NCBI GenBank assembly: GCA_964578835.1
Contig: CAZOEL010000054.1
Coordinates: forward strand, 1 to 47,887
Source: CAZOEL01 sp964578835
Lineage (GTDB): Bacteria; Desulfobacterota; Syntrophobacteria; Syntrophobacterales; Syntrophobacteraceae
DNA: 47,887 nucleotides
Direction of reading: 5' to 3'
In this document: in pieces, positions 32,014 through 40,952 of the stretch
Layout of the letters: every line of letters starts with the position of its first letter
Position numbering within the stretch: the first letter of the stretch is position 1
Made by a program: the position numbers and the translations under genes
Notes under the pieces: model-generated
Told to the model about the DNA's origin: nothing
The model's database searches: none
The model's input: the letters and a program-made list of their open reading frames with translations, nothing else

Positions 32014-33588
32014 ATGTTGATTGTTACAGCTTCAGAAATGGCGCGTCTCGATCGATACGCCATTGACGAGATAGGCATTCCCGGAATTGTGCTCATGGAA
32101 AACGCAGCCCGTGGAGCCGCCTCCTTTTTTGAGGAGTTTCTTCCCGATTTGCTCAAGCGCCGCATCACGGTTCTTGCGGGAAGCGGCAACAATGCCGGGG
32201 ACGGCTTTGCCCTGGCCAGGATCTTCAAAGGCAGGGGCGCAGACGTCCGCGTGATCTGCCTTCGTCCTCCCGAAGCGCTCAAAGGCGACGCCTTGGTCAA
32301 CTTCCAAATATTGGAGAAGGTGAATGTACCCGTCTTTGTCTGGAAGGAGGAACAGGATTTCGATGGCCAATTTCAAAGGATTCGCGAAAGCGGCGCAATA
32401 ATCGACGCCATTCTCGGCACCGGGCTCAACAGCGAAGTTCGAGGCCTCTTCAGAACCGTGATCGACGCCGTAAACGCTCTGGATATTCCCGTGCTGGCGG
32501 TGGATGCGCCGTCGGGACTCGACGCCACATCGGGAAGCCCTCTCGGGACTGCCATAAGAGCCGGCGCGACAGCAACCTTCGGCTTCATCAAGACCGGCCT
32601 CCTGATAGACCCAGGCGCAGAGTATGTGGGGCGGCTCAGCCTGATCGACATCGGCATTCCCCCCATCGCAGTGGAGGCGAGCGGCATAAAGAGATGGCTG
32701 CTTGATGAAGAATTTACATCGGGATGGCTCACTCCTCGCTCCCTTTCGACTCACAAAGGTTCGGCGGGACACGTTGGCGTCTTGTCCGGCTCCCGCGGAA
32801 AGACCGGAGCCGCAACGCTCATCTGCCAGGGCGCAGCCCGCGTCGGGGCGGGCCTGGTGACGCTTTTCATTCCTGCAAGCCTCAACCCCATCCTGGAAGT
32901 CAAGCTCACAGAAGCCATGACCTACCCCATCGAGGAAACCGAAGAGCAGAGCCCGGGAGAAGCCGCGCTCGCTCAAATTCTTGAATTCATGAAAGGGAAG
33001 CAGGCCTTTGCCCTGGGGCCCGGCATTTCGCTCCACGCGCAAACCAGAACGCTCGTCAAGTCCCTGCTGCTTCAGGCCCCCTGCCCTATGGCGCTCGACG
33101 CCGACGCCCTCACCATTGTTGCAGACGAGCCCGATTTGCTCAAAAAGGCCCCCTTTCCGCTCGTTTTGACTCCACACCCGGGGGAGATGGCTCGACTGAT
33201 CAAAGGCTCGACGCAAACGGTTCAGGAGAACCGCCTCAACGTTGCTTTGGAATTCGCCTGCAAATACGGAGTCACTCTCGTATTGAAAGGAAACCGGACG
33301 ATTGTCGCCGCTCCCGACGGGCGACTCGCTCTCAACAGCTCTGGAAATCCCGCCATGGCCAGTGGAGGCATGGGGGATACTCTGACGGGCATGATTGCCG
33401 GCTTCCTGGCTCAGGGACTGGACCCATTCCGCGCGGCGTGCCTCGGGGTCTACACACACGGAGCAGCGGCCGACAGACGCATTGGCGGGGTCGCAAGCCG
33501 GGGGCTTCTCGCTTCCGACATTCTCGACGAAATCCCGCAAGTGATCGGCTGGCTTGAAGGATATCGAGAGTCCACATGCAGGAGTTGA
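32014..33588 (+). CDS. nnr: Bifunctional NAD(P)HX epimerase / ADP-dependent NAD(P)HX dehydratase
   Basis: A 524-residue two-domain repair enzyme for hydrated NADH/NADPH. The N-terminal YjeF-N epimerase (about 1-215) has MENAARGA, AGSGNNAGDGFALAR and VDAPSGLDATSG. The C-terminal ribokinase-like dehydratase (about 225-520) has HKGSAGHVGVLSGSRGKTGA, ALDADAL, LTPHPGEMARL and ASGGMGDTLTGMIAGFLAQG (one residue block each). Both halves look intact. GGAG upstream picks the ATG at 32014 over in-frame TTG and ATG just before. The 3' end overlaps tsaE by 13 bp. A 523-codon antisense open frame over this gene is a composition shadow. Confidence 0.94.
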   Translation: MLIVTASEMARLDRYAIDEIGIPGIVLMENAARGAASFFEEFLPDLLKRRITVLAGSGNNAGDGFALARIFKGRGADVRVICLRPPEALKGDALVNFQILEKVNVPVFVWKEEQDFDGQFQRIRESGAIIDAILGTGLNSEVRGLFRTVIDAVNALDIPVLAVDAPSGLDATSGSPLGTAIRAGATATFGFIKTGLLIDPGAEYVGRLSLIDIGIPPIAVEASGIKRWLLDEEFTSGWLTPRSLSTHKGSAGHVGVLSGSRGKTGAATLICQGAARVGAGLVTLFIPASLNPILEVKLTEAMTYPIEETEEQSPGEAALAQILEFMKGKQAFALGPGISLHAQTRTLVKSLLLQAPCPMALDADALTIVADEPDLLKKAPFPLVLTPHPGEMARLIKGSTQTVQENRLNVALEFACKYGVTLVLKGNRTIVAAPDGRLALNSSGNPAMASGGMGDTLTGMIAGFLAQGLDPFRAACLGVYTHGAAADRRIGGVASRGLLASDILDEIPQVIGWLEGYRESTCRS

Positions 33589-34073
33589 TTCTTGAATGTT
33601 CAAGGGAAGAGTCGAGCTTTGCTCTGGGCTTCAAAATAGGCCAGCTGCTCGATTCGGGAGACGTTCTCGCCTTGTGGGGAGATCTCGGAGCCGGCAAGAC
33701 TTTTCTCACGCGAGCCATTGCCCGGGGATTGGGGGTGCCGGCAGGGATTCCGGTGACAAGCCCCACCTTCACATTCATAAATGAATACGATGGGCGCGTA
33801 CGCCTCTATCACCTGGACTTATACCGGATAGGCGATCTTGACGAGCTCGATACGCTTCCCTGGCGCGAAGCGTTGTTCGGGGAAGGGGTGGCTGTCGTCG
33901 AATGGCCGGAACGGCTGGATCGCCTCATACCATCCGAGCGCTGGGATATTCGCATCGCCGTCACAGGGGATGAAAGCCGCCGCATGACCATTGCGGCTCA
34001 TGGCGAAAACAATCGGAAAAGACTGAAAAAGTGGCGGGATGAACTGACAGGGGCAATGATGAATGCGGAATGA
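33576..34073 (+). CDS. tsaE: tRNA threonylcarbamoyladenosine biosynthesis ATPase TsaE
   Basis: A 165-residue P-loop ATPase needed with TsaB and TsaD for the t6A37 modification of ANN-decoding tRNAs. Walker A is GDLGAGKT (35-42). SPTFTFINEY, HLDLYRI and VVEWPERL are family blocks. The C-terminus is slightly longer than usual, with a basic stretch NNRKRLKKWRDEL. It overlaps the preceding gene by 13 bp and ends the operon that begins at phoH. Confidence 0.94.
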   Translation: MQELILECSREESSFALGFKIGQLLDSGDVLALWGDLGAGKTFLTRAIARGLGVPAGIPVTSPTFTFINEYDGRVRLYHLDLYRIGDLDELDTLPWREALFGEGVAVVEWPERLDRLIPSERWDIRIAVTGDESRRMTIAAHGENNRKRLKKWRDELTGAMMNAE

Positions 34074-34118
34074 TGAGTGGCTGAAGTACACGAAGACATT
34101 CCGCATTCATCGGTTTCC

Positions 34119-34439
34119 TCACATGAGCTTCGGGTCGAAGCTTACCGGGTCTTCGGGCTTTTCCATCTCTGGCGGAAAATCATTGAAGGGAAAAGGCCTG
34201 TAGTTGTCATTGAGCGTCATGTAACGCAGGATTTCATAGGTGTAGGTCGAAGCCTTATTGGAAAAGCTTCTCAAAGGCTCGCTGTATTTTCTGGTCGCCA
34301 TGAGGTAGATGAACTGGAACACAACGGTGATCTGGATTACCAGCTTCAATAGCTCGAATATGACGAGATAAAGCAACGTGTAAAGAAGTCGATTCGCAAT
34401 CTGCTTCCTGGTGGGTATCCCCTCTTCAACGTAATCCAT
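34119..34439 (-). CDS. DUF4389-type small membrane protein
   Basis: A 106-residue protein. One long or two tight hydrophobic segments lie at about 18-47 (LLYTLLYLVIFELLKLVIQI and FQFIYLMA). The C-terminal motif YMTLNDNYRPFPFNDFP is typical of DUF4389 proteins, whose function is unknown. It is convergent with tsaE. Its Shine-Dalgarno is GAGCGG-like, a moderate match. Confidence 0.8.
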   Translation of the reverse strand: MDYVEEGIPTRKQIANRLLYTLLYLVIFELLKLVIQITVVFQFIYLMATRKYSEPLRSFSNKASTYTYEILRYMTLNDNYRPFPFNDFPPEMEKPEDPVSFDPKLM

Positions 34440-34825
34440 AAGTATCCGCTCCTTTTTCCTTTGACATGGTTAAAAAAGCCGCTCGCCATCGCTCTTGGCA
34501 GTGAGGAAAGCGCACGCCCGGGGGAACCCTCAAAAAACGCCTCAAGCTCCGCCGCGCTTTGTCCCCATCGGCGTGCAGTCTACAGATCACAAACTCAGAA
34601 AGCAAGAGAATCCGGCATTTAGCTCACGCCTTCCATTTCTTCTTGGTTTCAGACTGAAATAATCATAAAGTAATTTCTTTAGAATATCGATGAAGCCGGT
34701 GTTATTCGGCCCAAATATTGCTCTCCAAAAAAGCCTTGCCCCCCGTTTCTTCGGGCGGAGCGTCATGATTTCGCAGGTTTCAGGCGAAATGGAGTCGATT
34801 ATTATTGAAAGGAAAGGTCAAAGCT
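34440..34825. other. Divergent intergenic region
   Basis: About 385 bp between the DUF4389 gene and the DHH-CBS gene, transcribed away from each other. It is AT-rich around 34650-34700. No supported gene, repeat or clear promoter boxes. AAAGGAAAGG at 34809-34818 is the Shine-Dalgarno of the DHH-CBS gene. Confidence 0.35.
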
Positions 34826-36124
34826 TTGCAAATCATAGTGTCCCACAAGAACATAGATTTTGACGCCCTGGCCTCCCTGGTCGCCGCGTCTTTGCTCTAT
34901 CCGGATGCAACGCCCCTTCTGCCGACGAGCGTGAATTCCAACGTGCGCAGCTTCCTTGCCATACATAAGGATATATTCAACTTCAAGGCGGTTAAAGAAA
35001 TCGATCTGAAAAACGTGGAGAGAATGATCGTAGTGGATGCGAACAGATGGTCTCGGCTCGAGGGAGTCTCTTCGCTCGTAAAGAGAATGGACCTGGACAT
35101 ACACATCTGGGATCATCACCCGGAGCTTAGCGACATGGCTTCCAACTACTCGCGCGAGGAAAGCATCGGAGCCGCGACAACTCTTCTCGTAGAAGCCCTC
35201 AAGGAAAAACAGATCGACTGCTCCTCCATACACTCCACTCTCTTTTTGGCCGGAATATACGAAGACACGGGCCACCTGACCTTTCCTTCAACGACCGCCA
35301 GAGATCTGCGCACTGCGGCTTACCTGCTCGAAAAACATGCAGACCTGAAAGTCATCCAGACGATTTTGCGCCCCACCTACGGCCCCAAGCAGAAAGACAT
35401 ACTTTTCAAAATGCTTGCGGAAGCCAAGCGGATCAAAGTGAACGGGTACCGTATCAGCCTCGCCAAGATGGACATCGAAGGGCATATACCCGGCCTCGCC
35501 GAAGTGGTCAGCATGTACCGGAATATAGTGAACGTGGATGCGGCCTTCGGAATATTCAGAGACGCCCGCAATGACCGCTGCATGGTGATCGGCCGCAGCG
35601 GCAGCGATTCTCTCGATGTGGGCGCCGTAATGAGGATCATGGGAGGCGGAGGTCACTCCGGGGCCGGGTCTGCAATGATCAAGTCGGCCCATCCGGACGG
35701 GATCGAAGTCTGGCTCATGGAGGTCGTCAAAGACTACCGGCAGTTGCCCGTTCAGATAAGCGATCTCATGTCCTTCCCCGTCGAGAGCGTTTCTCCGCAA
35801 ACTCCCATGGAGGAAGTGGCCGCCACGTTCAATGAAAAAGGGTATTCAGGGATGCCCGTCATGGATGGCGAAAAGCTGGTCGGAATCATCTCGAGGCGGG
35901 ATCTCAACAAGCTGACCAAAGAAATTCAGTGGCGCTCCCCGGTGAAAGCCTTCATGTCTACCAAGGTTATTACGATTACGCCCATGCACAGCGTAGCCGA
36001 AGCTATGAGGATTCTTGTAAAGAACGACATAGGCCGCCTTCCCGTTGTTGAAGACGATCGCGTCATCGGGATCATCTCCCGATCCGATGCGATGATATAT
36101 TATTACGATCTGATCCCGGATTGA
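34826..36124 (+). CDS. DHH/DHHA1 phosphoesterase with C-terminal CBS pair
   Basis: A 432-residue protein. The DHH domain has Asp11 and Asp13 (NIDFDAL), Asp71, the DHH triad (96-98, WDHHPE) and Asp147 (GIYEDTGHL); DHHA1 has IMGGGGHSGAGSA (271-283). Two CBS motifs follow (about 311-430, LMSFPVESVSPQTP and FMSTKVITITPMHS). The same DHH-DHHA1-CBS order forms the N-terminal half of the long A-adding tRNA nucleotidyltransferases of Aquifex and some Desulfobacterota, but the polymerase domain is absent: the frame stops right after the second CBS. It may act alone as a nucleotide or oligonucleotide phosphoesterase controlled by adenine nucleotides. A TTG start at 34826 behind AAAGGAAAGG is preferred to the TTG at 34805. 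Confidence 0.85.
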   Translation: MQIIVSHKNIDFDALASLVAASLLYPDATPLLPTSVNSNVRSFLAIHKDIFNFKAVKEIDLKNVERMIVVDANRWSRLEGVSSLVKRMDLDIHIWDHHPELSDMASNYSREESIGAATTLLVEALKEKQIDCSSIHSTLFLAGIYEDTGHLTFPSTTARDLRTAAYLLEKHADLKVIQTILRPTYGPKQKDILFKMLAEAKRIKVNGYRISLAKMDIEGHIPGLAEVVSMYRNIVNVDAAFGIFRDARNDRCMVIGRSGSDSLDVGAVMRIMGGGGHSGAGSAMIKSAHPDGIEVWLMEVVKDYRQLPVQISDLMSFPVESVSPQTPMEEVAATFNEKGYSGMPVMDGEKLVGIISRRDLNKLTKEIQWRSPVKAFMSTKVITITPMHSVAEAMRILVKNDIGRLPVVEDDRVIGIISRSDAMIYYYDLIPD

Positions 36125-36232
36125 TGAAAACTTCCGTTTTGCTGATTAAATTGGTCTGGCGGCGTTATATGCCGCCAGACGGAGGCTGCTGCTTTCCAGC
36201 GGCCCATGAGCGTCGCTTCTGCAAAAGATGCT

Positions 36233-36440
36233 ACGGTAAATTTGTTCTCATTCAGAAATGACCATGGAGGATCTTTTGCCCTGCGCATCGTTCCCAAATG
36301 CTTCACGTGAAAGCCCTGAAGGGGCGGAGATATCATAGCCCGGGGCATCGCCCCGGGTCCGGGAGCCGCACAAACCCTCCCCGGAGCCCTGAAGGGGCGG
36401 AATATCCGGAAAGTGGTTATCTCGCCCTTACAGGGCTTGG
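36233..36440 (+). repeat. Dispersed palindrome-rich repeat, copy 2 (inverted relative to copy 1)
   Basis: Reverse complement of 10-220 with only scattered differences. It contains GAAAGCCCTGAAGGGGCGGA-type units and CCCGGGGC / GCCCCGGG palindromes. It lies in the 560-bp gap after the DHH-CBS gene, where no gene was found. Confidence 0.75.
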
Positions 36441-36508
36441 AAAATATGGCGGAATCTCTACCCGGGGCGATGCCCTGGGCTATGGCATTTCGCCCCTTCG
36501 GGGCTGAC
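36441..36508 (-). repeat. Extra half-unit of the dispersed repeat
   Basis: This segment (ACCCGGGGCGATGCCCTGGG then ATTTCGCCCCTTCGGGGCT) repeats in opposite orientation the unit at 36296-36350. The two face each other and could fold into a large cruciform or hairpin. The remaining 36509-36684 shows no structure. Confidence 0.6.
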
Positions 36509-36684
36509 TCCAACGCAGAAGCAACTGGAATAGAGGCTAACTCGGCGTTACGATTGTTCAATCATCGCAGAACAAGTTAGTCCTGCAAAAGATGCTGAAA
36601 CTACTTGACGTTTGCTTCGAGTTCCAATACATGGAGCGATTGTTGAGTGGAAAAATATTTTGTGGATAAGGATGGAGATAAGTA

Positions 36685-37077
36685 ATGGCCAAAAATATCG
36701 AAGATGATCAGTTGATGGAAGAATTTGACGACGACTCCGGTTTGGGGTTCGACCAGGGCGATGAGCTCGATTTTGCCGGAGAGGATGACCTCCTTATGGA
36801 CGAATCGGAAGATGACGATCTCGCCCCTTCGGTTCTCTACAAGGGAGTATCGCGCCCGAAAACGGATGACGACTGGCGTCAACTGCTCATGGAGGCAAGC
36901 AGAGAGGGCGTGCCCGATTATCTCCTCACGGACAGTTACCGGGAAGGGGATCTCATCGCACACCCTTTGTTCGGCCTGGGCGTGGTGAGCAAAGTGATTT
37001 CGCCCAAGAAGATGGAAGTTATTTACGAGGCCGACAAGAAGCTCATGGCCATGAATGTCACTCCCCCGCCCCAATGA
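36685..37077 (+). CDS. Small acidic protein with an SH3/Tudor-like C-terminal domain
   Basis: A 130-residue protein. The first 47 residues are extremely acidic (EEFDDDSGL, DQGDELDFAGEDD, ESEDDD). The C-terminal part (about 80-125) reads YREGDLIAHPLFGLGVVSKV followed by KMEVIYEADKKLMAMN. This HPxFGxGxV pattern matches the small SH3/Tudor-like fold found at the ends of UvrD/PcrA and in other nucleic-acid-linked proteins. Such domains often bind RNA polymerase or proteins; here the partner is unknown. GGATGGAGAT precedes the ATG. It stands alone. Confidence 0.7.
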   Translation: MAKNIEDDQLMEEFDDDSGLGFDQGDELDFAGEDDLLMDESEDDDLAPSVLYKGVSRPKTDDDWRQLLMEASREGVPDYLLTDSYREGDLIAHPLFGLGVVSKVISPKKMEVIYEADKKLMAMNVTPPPQ

Positions 37078-37237
37078 GATCGTTGAGCTCGAGCCCCCAT
37101 TGGCGACGGCTTGAGTCAAACCATTGAGCTTCGCTCCTTGGCATCTCTGAAAGTAATGAGTGGACGCGGATGACGTTTTCCGGCATAACCGCGTCCATCC
37201 TCATCTCTGGTCTCTCAAGCGCTCGCTCGAAGTTTGC

Positions 37238-38086
37238 TCATTTTTGTGGCGCCACGGCTGCGGCAAGGCTCTTTTTGACTTCCTCGAGCAGAAAAGGATA
37301 GACAGACTCCGTTCCTGCAACAATATGACCGCTTTGAAGATAGCCATCGGCGCCTCCAAGATCGGAGACCATTCCACCCGCCTCCATCACCAGCAAGCTT
37401 CCAGCCGCGACATCCCAGGGCGCCAGCCCCACTTCCCAAAAGCCATCCACGCGTCCCGCGGCCAGATACGCCAGGTCCAGCGCCGCAGCGCCGGCTCGCC
37501 TTATTCCGCTCACCTTCATGAAGACGCTCTTGAAGGTGCTCATATATGCATCCACAACATGCCTCGTACGGAACGGAAAACCTGTGGCGACGAGTGAATC
37601 CTCTACGCGGGCGGAGCGGCGGACCTCAATCCTTTTGCCGTTCAAATAAGCGCCTTCGCCGCGCTTTGCCGTAAAGAGCTCCTCGCGCACCGGATCGAGC
37701 ACGAGCCCCAGCACCTGCTTTCCATCCAGACACGCCCCGACGGAAACCGCCACAAAAGGAAACCCGTGAATGAAATTGGTGGTTCCGTCCAGAGGATCGA
37801 TGACCCAGGTGATCCCGTCCTGCATTCCCTGATGCGGCGTCTCCTCCGCCATAATATGATGGTCCGGAAAATGGCTGGCGATCATTTCCACGATTATTTC
37901 TTCACTACGCTTGTCCACCACGGTGACATAGTCGGAAGGCCCCTTGCTCTGGACCTGAGAAGACGTGATATGTCCGATATGCTCACGAATCAGCTCGCCC
38001 GCTTTGAGAACGGCCGTCCGCGCGATGCGCTCCATTTCTTGAATCATCTCTTCCCCCGATTCTCTTTGGTATTGTGCTTGGTCCAT
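37238..38086 (-). CDS. suhB: Inositol monophosphatase family protein (SuhB-like)
   Basis: A 282-residue metal-dependent sugar/inositol phosphatase. The two signature sequences are present: WVIDPLDGTTNFIHG (94-108, with Asp97, Asp100 and the MAEETP glutamates at 81-82) and APWDVAAGSLLVMEAGG near 227-243. The substrate is most likely myo-inositol-1-phosphate or a similar sugar phosphate. It is slightly longer than the usual 260-270; ATG at 38047 behind GGGGGAAG is an alternative start that would give a more typical N-terminus. It is followed by nothing in operon, and 38087-38256 is empty. Confidence 0.9.
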   Translation of the reverse strand: MDQAQYQRESGEEMIQEMERIARTAVLKAGELIREHIGHITSSQVQSKGPSDYVTVVDKRSEEIIVEMIASHFPDHHIMAEETPHQGMQDGITWVIDPLDGTTNFIHGFPFVAVSVGACLDGKQVLGLVLDPVREELFTAKRGEGAYLNGKRIEVRRSARVEDSLVATGFPFRTRHVVDAYMSTFKSVFMKVSGIRRAGAAALDLAYLAAGRVDGFWEVGLAPWDVAAGSLLVMEAGGMVSDLGGADGYLQSGHIVAGTESVYPFLLEEVKKSLAAAVAPQK

Positions 38087-38256
38087 GCGGCCTCAGACGC
38101 GCCGGGACCTTGAGAACATAATGGTATTCGTGGAAGAATGCAACACGCGCCTCCGCCTCGATCGCTCGCCCGGAAAACGCGCAATGGGCATGGAGCGCTC
38201 CCCGTTGGAGCAGCCAAAATCATGTCGAGGACGTTGAAGCCAATAGTTTTATGAAA

Positions 38257-39480
38257 TCACTTCACCGTCACGGGGACGCCCAGCAGCAACGATCCATTGG
38301 AGGCTTGAAGGCTGATGGTGTTTGAGGCGTCGGGCGCAACGGCCGACTTCTTTTGCGAAAACTTGAACTTGCCCTTCGCATTGGTTCTAACCGAACCGAT
38401 CATGGCGCCGCCGAAATCAGATCCAACTCGGAAGATAAGAGTGCTTTTGCCGGCCGAGCTCTTCCCCTGTATCACCCAAGCGGCGTTCTTGGTTTTGAAC
38501 TTGGCCGCCGTCACAGTGATCTGGTCCAGAGCGCCCCCCGCGGTCACCAAGACGGTAGCTGCGTTTGAGACCACGCCCCTGTTGTTGGAGACCGTGTATG
38601 TGAACATGTCTTCGCCCACGAAGTTCGGGCTTGGAGTGTAAGTCACGGCGCCGGTTGCGGGATTCACCAGCACCTTTCCACCCTTGACCGGCGAAGTGGC
38701 GATAGCCACCGATGCCGGATTCAACGTTCCATGGAGATCCGTATCATTTGCCAGCACATCGACGACCACCGAGGCATTGAGCTCGGTAGTCGCGCTGTCG
38801 TCCATCGCTTGGGGTGGGGAATTGAATTCTATGATCGCCGTAACCGTCGCAAGCGCTTCCTCGATAAGCGCACTCACCGTGATCTCATTAGCTCCTTCCG
38901 CGAGATTGCCGATTTCGCAACTCCACATCGTGTCGTTGACCGTCACAGGCCCAACGGTTGCAGCCGTATTGACCGTAACCGCGGGGATCGCGCCCGAGTC
39001 CACCGTCCCCGAGATGATCTGGCTCGCGAGCGAAGTCGGGCTCATGACCGGATTGATGGAAAGATCCGCCCGGAAGACCGATCCATCCGAGCTCGTGGCG
39101 GGAATATGCTTGAGCGCCTCCGGACTCCCTTCGGGGATGAAGATCTCGGGGTGATCGAAGGGAGCCATCTCCTTTTTCACCCGCCGGTCGGTGAGGGCCG
39201 TGAGGAAATCGACCAGGGCTTCATGGAGCGTTTGGTTGTTCGATATGAGCGTGAGTCCCGCCCCAATTACGGGGTCAAGCTGGTGGAGATTGATATCGGG
39301 AAAGTTTCCGCCGCGGGAGTAGAAATTCACTGCGCCGTCCAAGGTCATCACGCTTCCGTTATGGAAGTAGGGAGCTGTCAGCTCCACGTTTCGAAGCGAC
39401 GGGACTTTGAATGCGCCGTCTGCGTTAACCGGCATCTGGACCGGGATGAAGGGCTCGAGTATCATGGTTGAGAATGGCAA
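38257..39480 (-). pseudogene. 5'-truncated cytochrome c peroxidase (MauG-type) / cadherin-like fusion
   Basis: The 407-codon frame begins in the middle of a di-haem cytochrome c peroxidase: FKVPSLRNVELTAPYFHNGS and LDGAVNFYSRGG are C-terminal blocks of that family, but both CxxCH haem motifs and the signal peptide are missing. A linker (about 120-215) leads to an Ig/cadherin-like domain (about 216-310: DDSATTELNASVVVDVLAND, VTYTPSPNFVGEDMFTYTV) and a beta-rich C-terminal part with LQASNGSLLLGVP. Homology stops at about 39470, where the flanking sequence (39481-39741) is unrelated non-coding DNA next to a MITE. A remnant after rearrangement is the best reading; a new small protein is possible but less likely. 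Confidence 0.65.
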
Positions 39481-39741
39481 AAGGCCCAGTTCCTTATGAC
39501 GCTACGGGAAGGACTATCGGACACGATGCTTCGCATGGCCCGGTTCTGACTCCCGATTAGCCCAACAGTCTCGCCATCACCTGCACACTTAGAGATGGAT
39601 GCGCTACTGGTCCAGAACTTGCCAGGCATAAACCGATTTGACAATGGGTGTAATCCTGTATTTCTTCCAGTCGGGTTCGCCCACCTACTGAGCTCATTCT
39701 GAAACTTTCAATCCAAGGGCTCGGATTTAAGAAGTGGACTG

Positions 39742-39889
39742 GCAGCAGTTCTCATTTTGAACCTGGATAGTTGCACAGCGTAGGGTGCGTGCAGCTTTAT
39801 CACGCCCGCCCTTTGACGCATAAGAGCCGTTTATTGGTGGGCAGAAAAAAGCTCTGCACACTCTACTCCAGCCAAAATGAGAACTGCCG
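39742..39889. mobile_element. MITE, CAGCAGTTCTC family, copy 1 (148 bp)
   Basis: Ends are CAGCAGTTCTCATTTTG and CCAAAATGAGAACTGCCG, inverted repeats with one mismatch in the outer 11 bp. It aligns along its length with the reverse complement of 40953-41096, including GCAGCTTTATC and GGTGGGCAG segments. No coding capacity. No target duplication remains visible. Confidence 0.75.
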
Positions 39890-39973
39890 GGGTGAACCGG
39901 ATTGACTTCCATGCCTCCCCGCCGCACATTCATTGTATAAGCCTCCATCTAACGACCGAAAGGAGAACTGATT

Positions 39974-40309
39974 ATGCATGAAAGGTCTTCAGTGGCGAAA
40001 GTCTTTTGCTTTGTGGCGTTTGCATTGGCATTTGGAATTGCACTGTCTTTCTTCTCATTCATGGATGAGGCCTCGGCTAGACGGGGCGGCGATGATGATC
40101 GGTTGCGATTCTATGGCATTATCGAGTCCAGGCCCGTCAACGGCTTACATGGGCAGTGGGTAGTCGGAGGGCGTGCGGTTACGACGCACCCCGGCACGGA
40201 ATTCGATCAGGCGGAAGGCGCTCTGCTGGTCGGCAACTGCGCCAAGGTGGATATCCGCAATGGGAGAGTGCATGAAATCGACAGCGAGCCATTTCATGAC
40301 TGCCGTTGA
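39974..40309 (+). CDS. Small exported protein, DUF5666-like
   Basis: A 111-residue protein. An N-terminal hydrophobic stretch (VAKVFCFVAFALAFGIALSFFSF) ending in DEASA-RR is a signal peptide. The mature domain runs FYGIIESRP, GQWVVGGRAV, TEFDQAEGALLVGNCAKVD and HEIDSEP, the pattern of DUF5666-type beta-barrel domains with an IESRP-type start and end. Two cysteines (NCAKVD and FHDCR) might pair. AAAGGAGA 8 nt upstream supports the start. Function unknown. It lies between two copies of the MITE. Confidence 0.7.
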   Translation: MHERSSVAKVFCFVAFALAFGIALSFFSFMDEASARRGGDDDRLRFYGIIESRPVNGLHGQWVVGGRAVTTHPGTEFDQAEGALLVGNCAKVDIRNGRVHEIDSEPFHDCR

Positions 40310-40943
40310 TAAGGAGGGAACCTTTACAAGACGGCGCTATACGGTATTCCTGACATGTCCAAACTGGGTTCAAGATGGTTTCAGGCGCTTGAATCTTCAA
40401 TGAGGCTTCTCCTTTGGCATGTGATTCTTTTACGTTTCGCAAGCTGACCCCATTTAGCGCTCGATTTTTTTATTGCATTTCTATTTACAATGTAGTACAG
40501 AGCCCCGCATGTGATGATGATTCCCTATCACATAAATCATATTTGATTCTGTACGAACTGCGCAAGGCGAGGCTGCTTAGGGTCCATCGCGAAGCCAGGC
40601 GGGTTTTCTCCGAGCGCGGTTATCCGGGTTGTTCGAACCGGCGTGCTGATCCTTTCATGATATGCGCTTTTGTTCAACTCAGCGACTGATGCGCGCCATC
40701 TCGAACGTTGTCTTTACTCGATTATCAAGTCTTCTTCATGAACGGGAAAATAGGTCTTTTGCCTGATCCCCCTGAGATTCGATGTGGGCTTTATCCGCAT
40801 CCAGCCCAAGCGGGCTCATCCCGGACAACCTCATGCGACTCAAGGCTATAAGATGCAAGCCAAGGCCGCATGAGGCCGCTTGGGGCGCAGGCGTGGTTGT
40901 GATGTGATCTACGCATAGAAAAGAAGACTTGATCATCCCAAGC
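40310..40943. other. Gene-poor stretch between the DUF5666-like gene and the second MITE
   Basis: No supported gene in about 630 bp. A 91-codon frame at 40414-40689 has no good Shine-Dalgarno and no recognisable sequence. 40440-40560 is AT-rich compared with its surroundings. It may be decayed sequence. Confidence 0.35.
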
Positions 40944-40952
40944 ATCAGTAAT

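Noticed and set aside
32032..33603. A 523-codon minus-strand open frame antisense to the NAD(P)HX repair gene
   Set aside because: The plus-strand gene has all family motifs; the antisense frame has no recognisable domain and follows from codon bias on the coding strand.
39462..39644. A 60-codon minus-strand frame upstream of the truncated peroxidase
   Set aside because: It does not continue the peroxidase sequence, contains no haem motif, and is likely non-coding.
40414..40689. A 91-codon plus-strand frame after the DUF5666-like gene
   Set aside because: No convincing ribosome-binding site, no signal or domain, and it spans an abrupt change in base composition.
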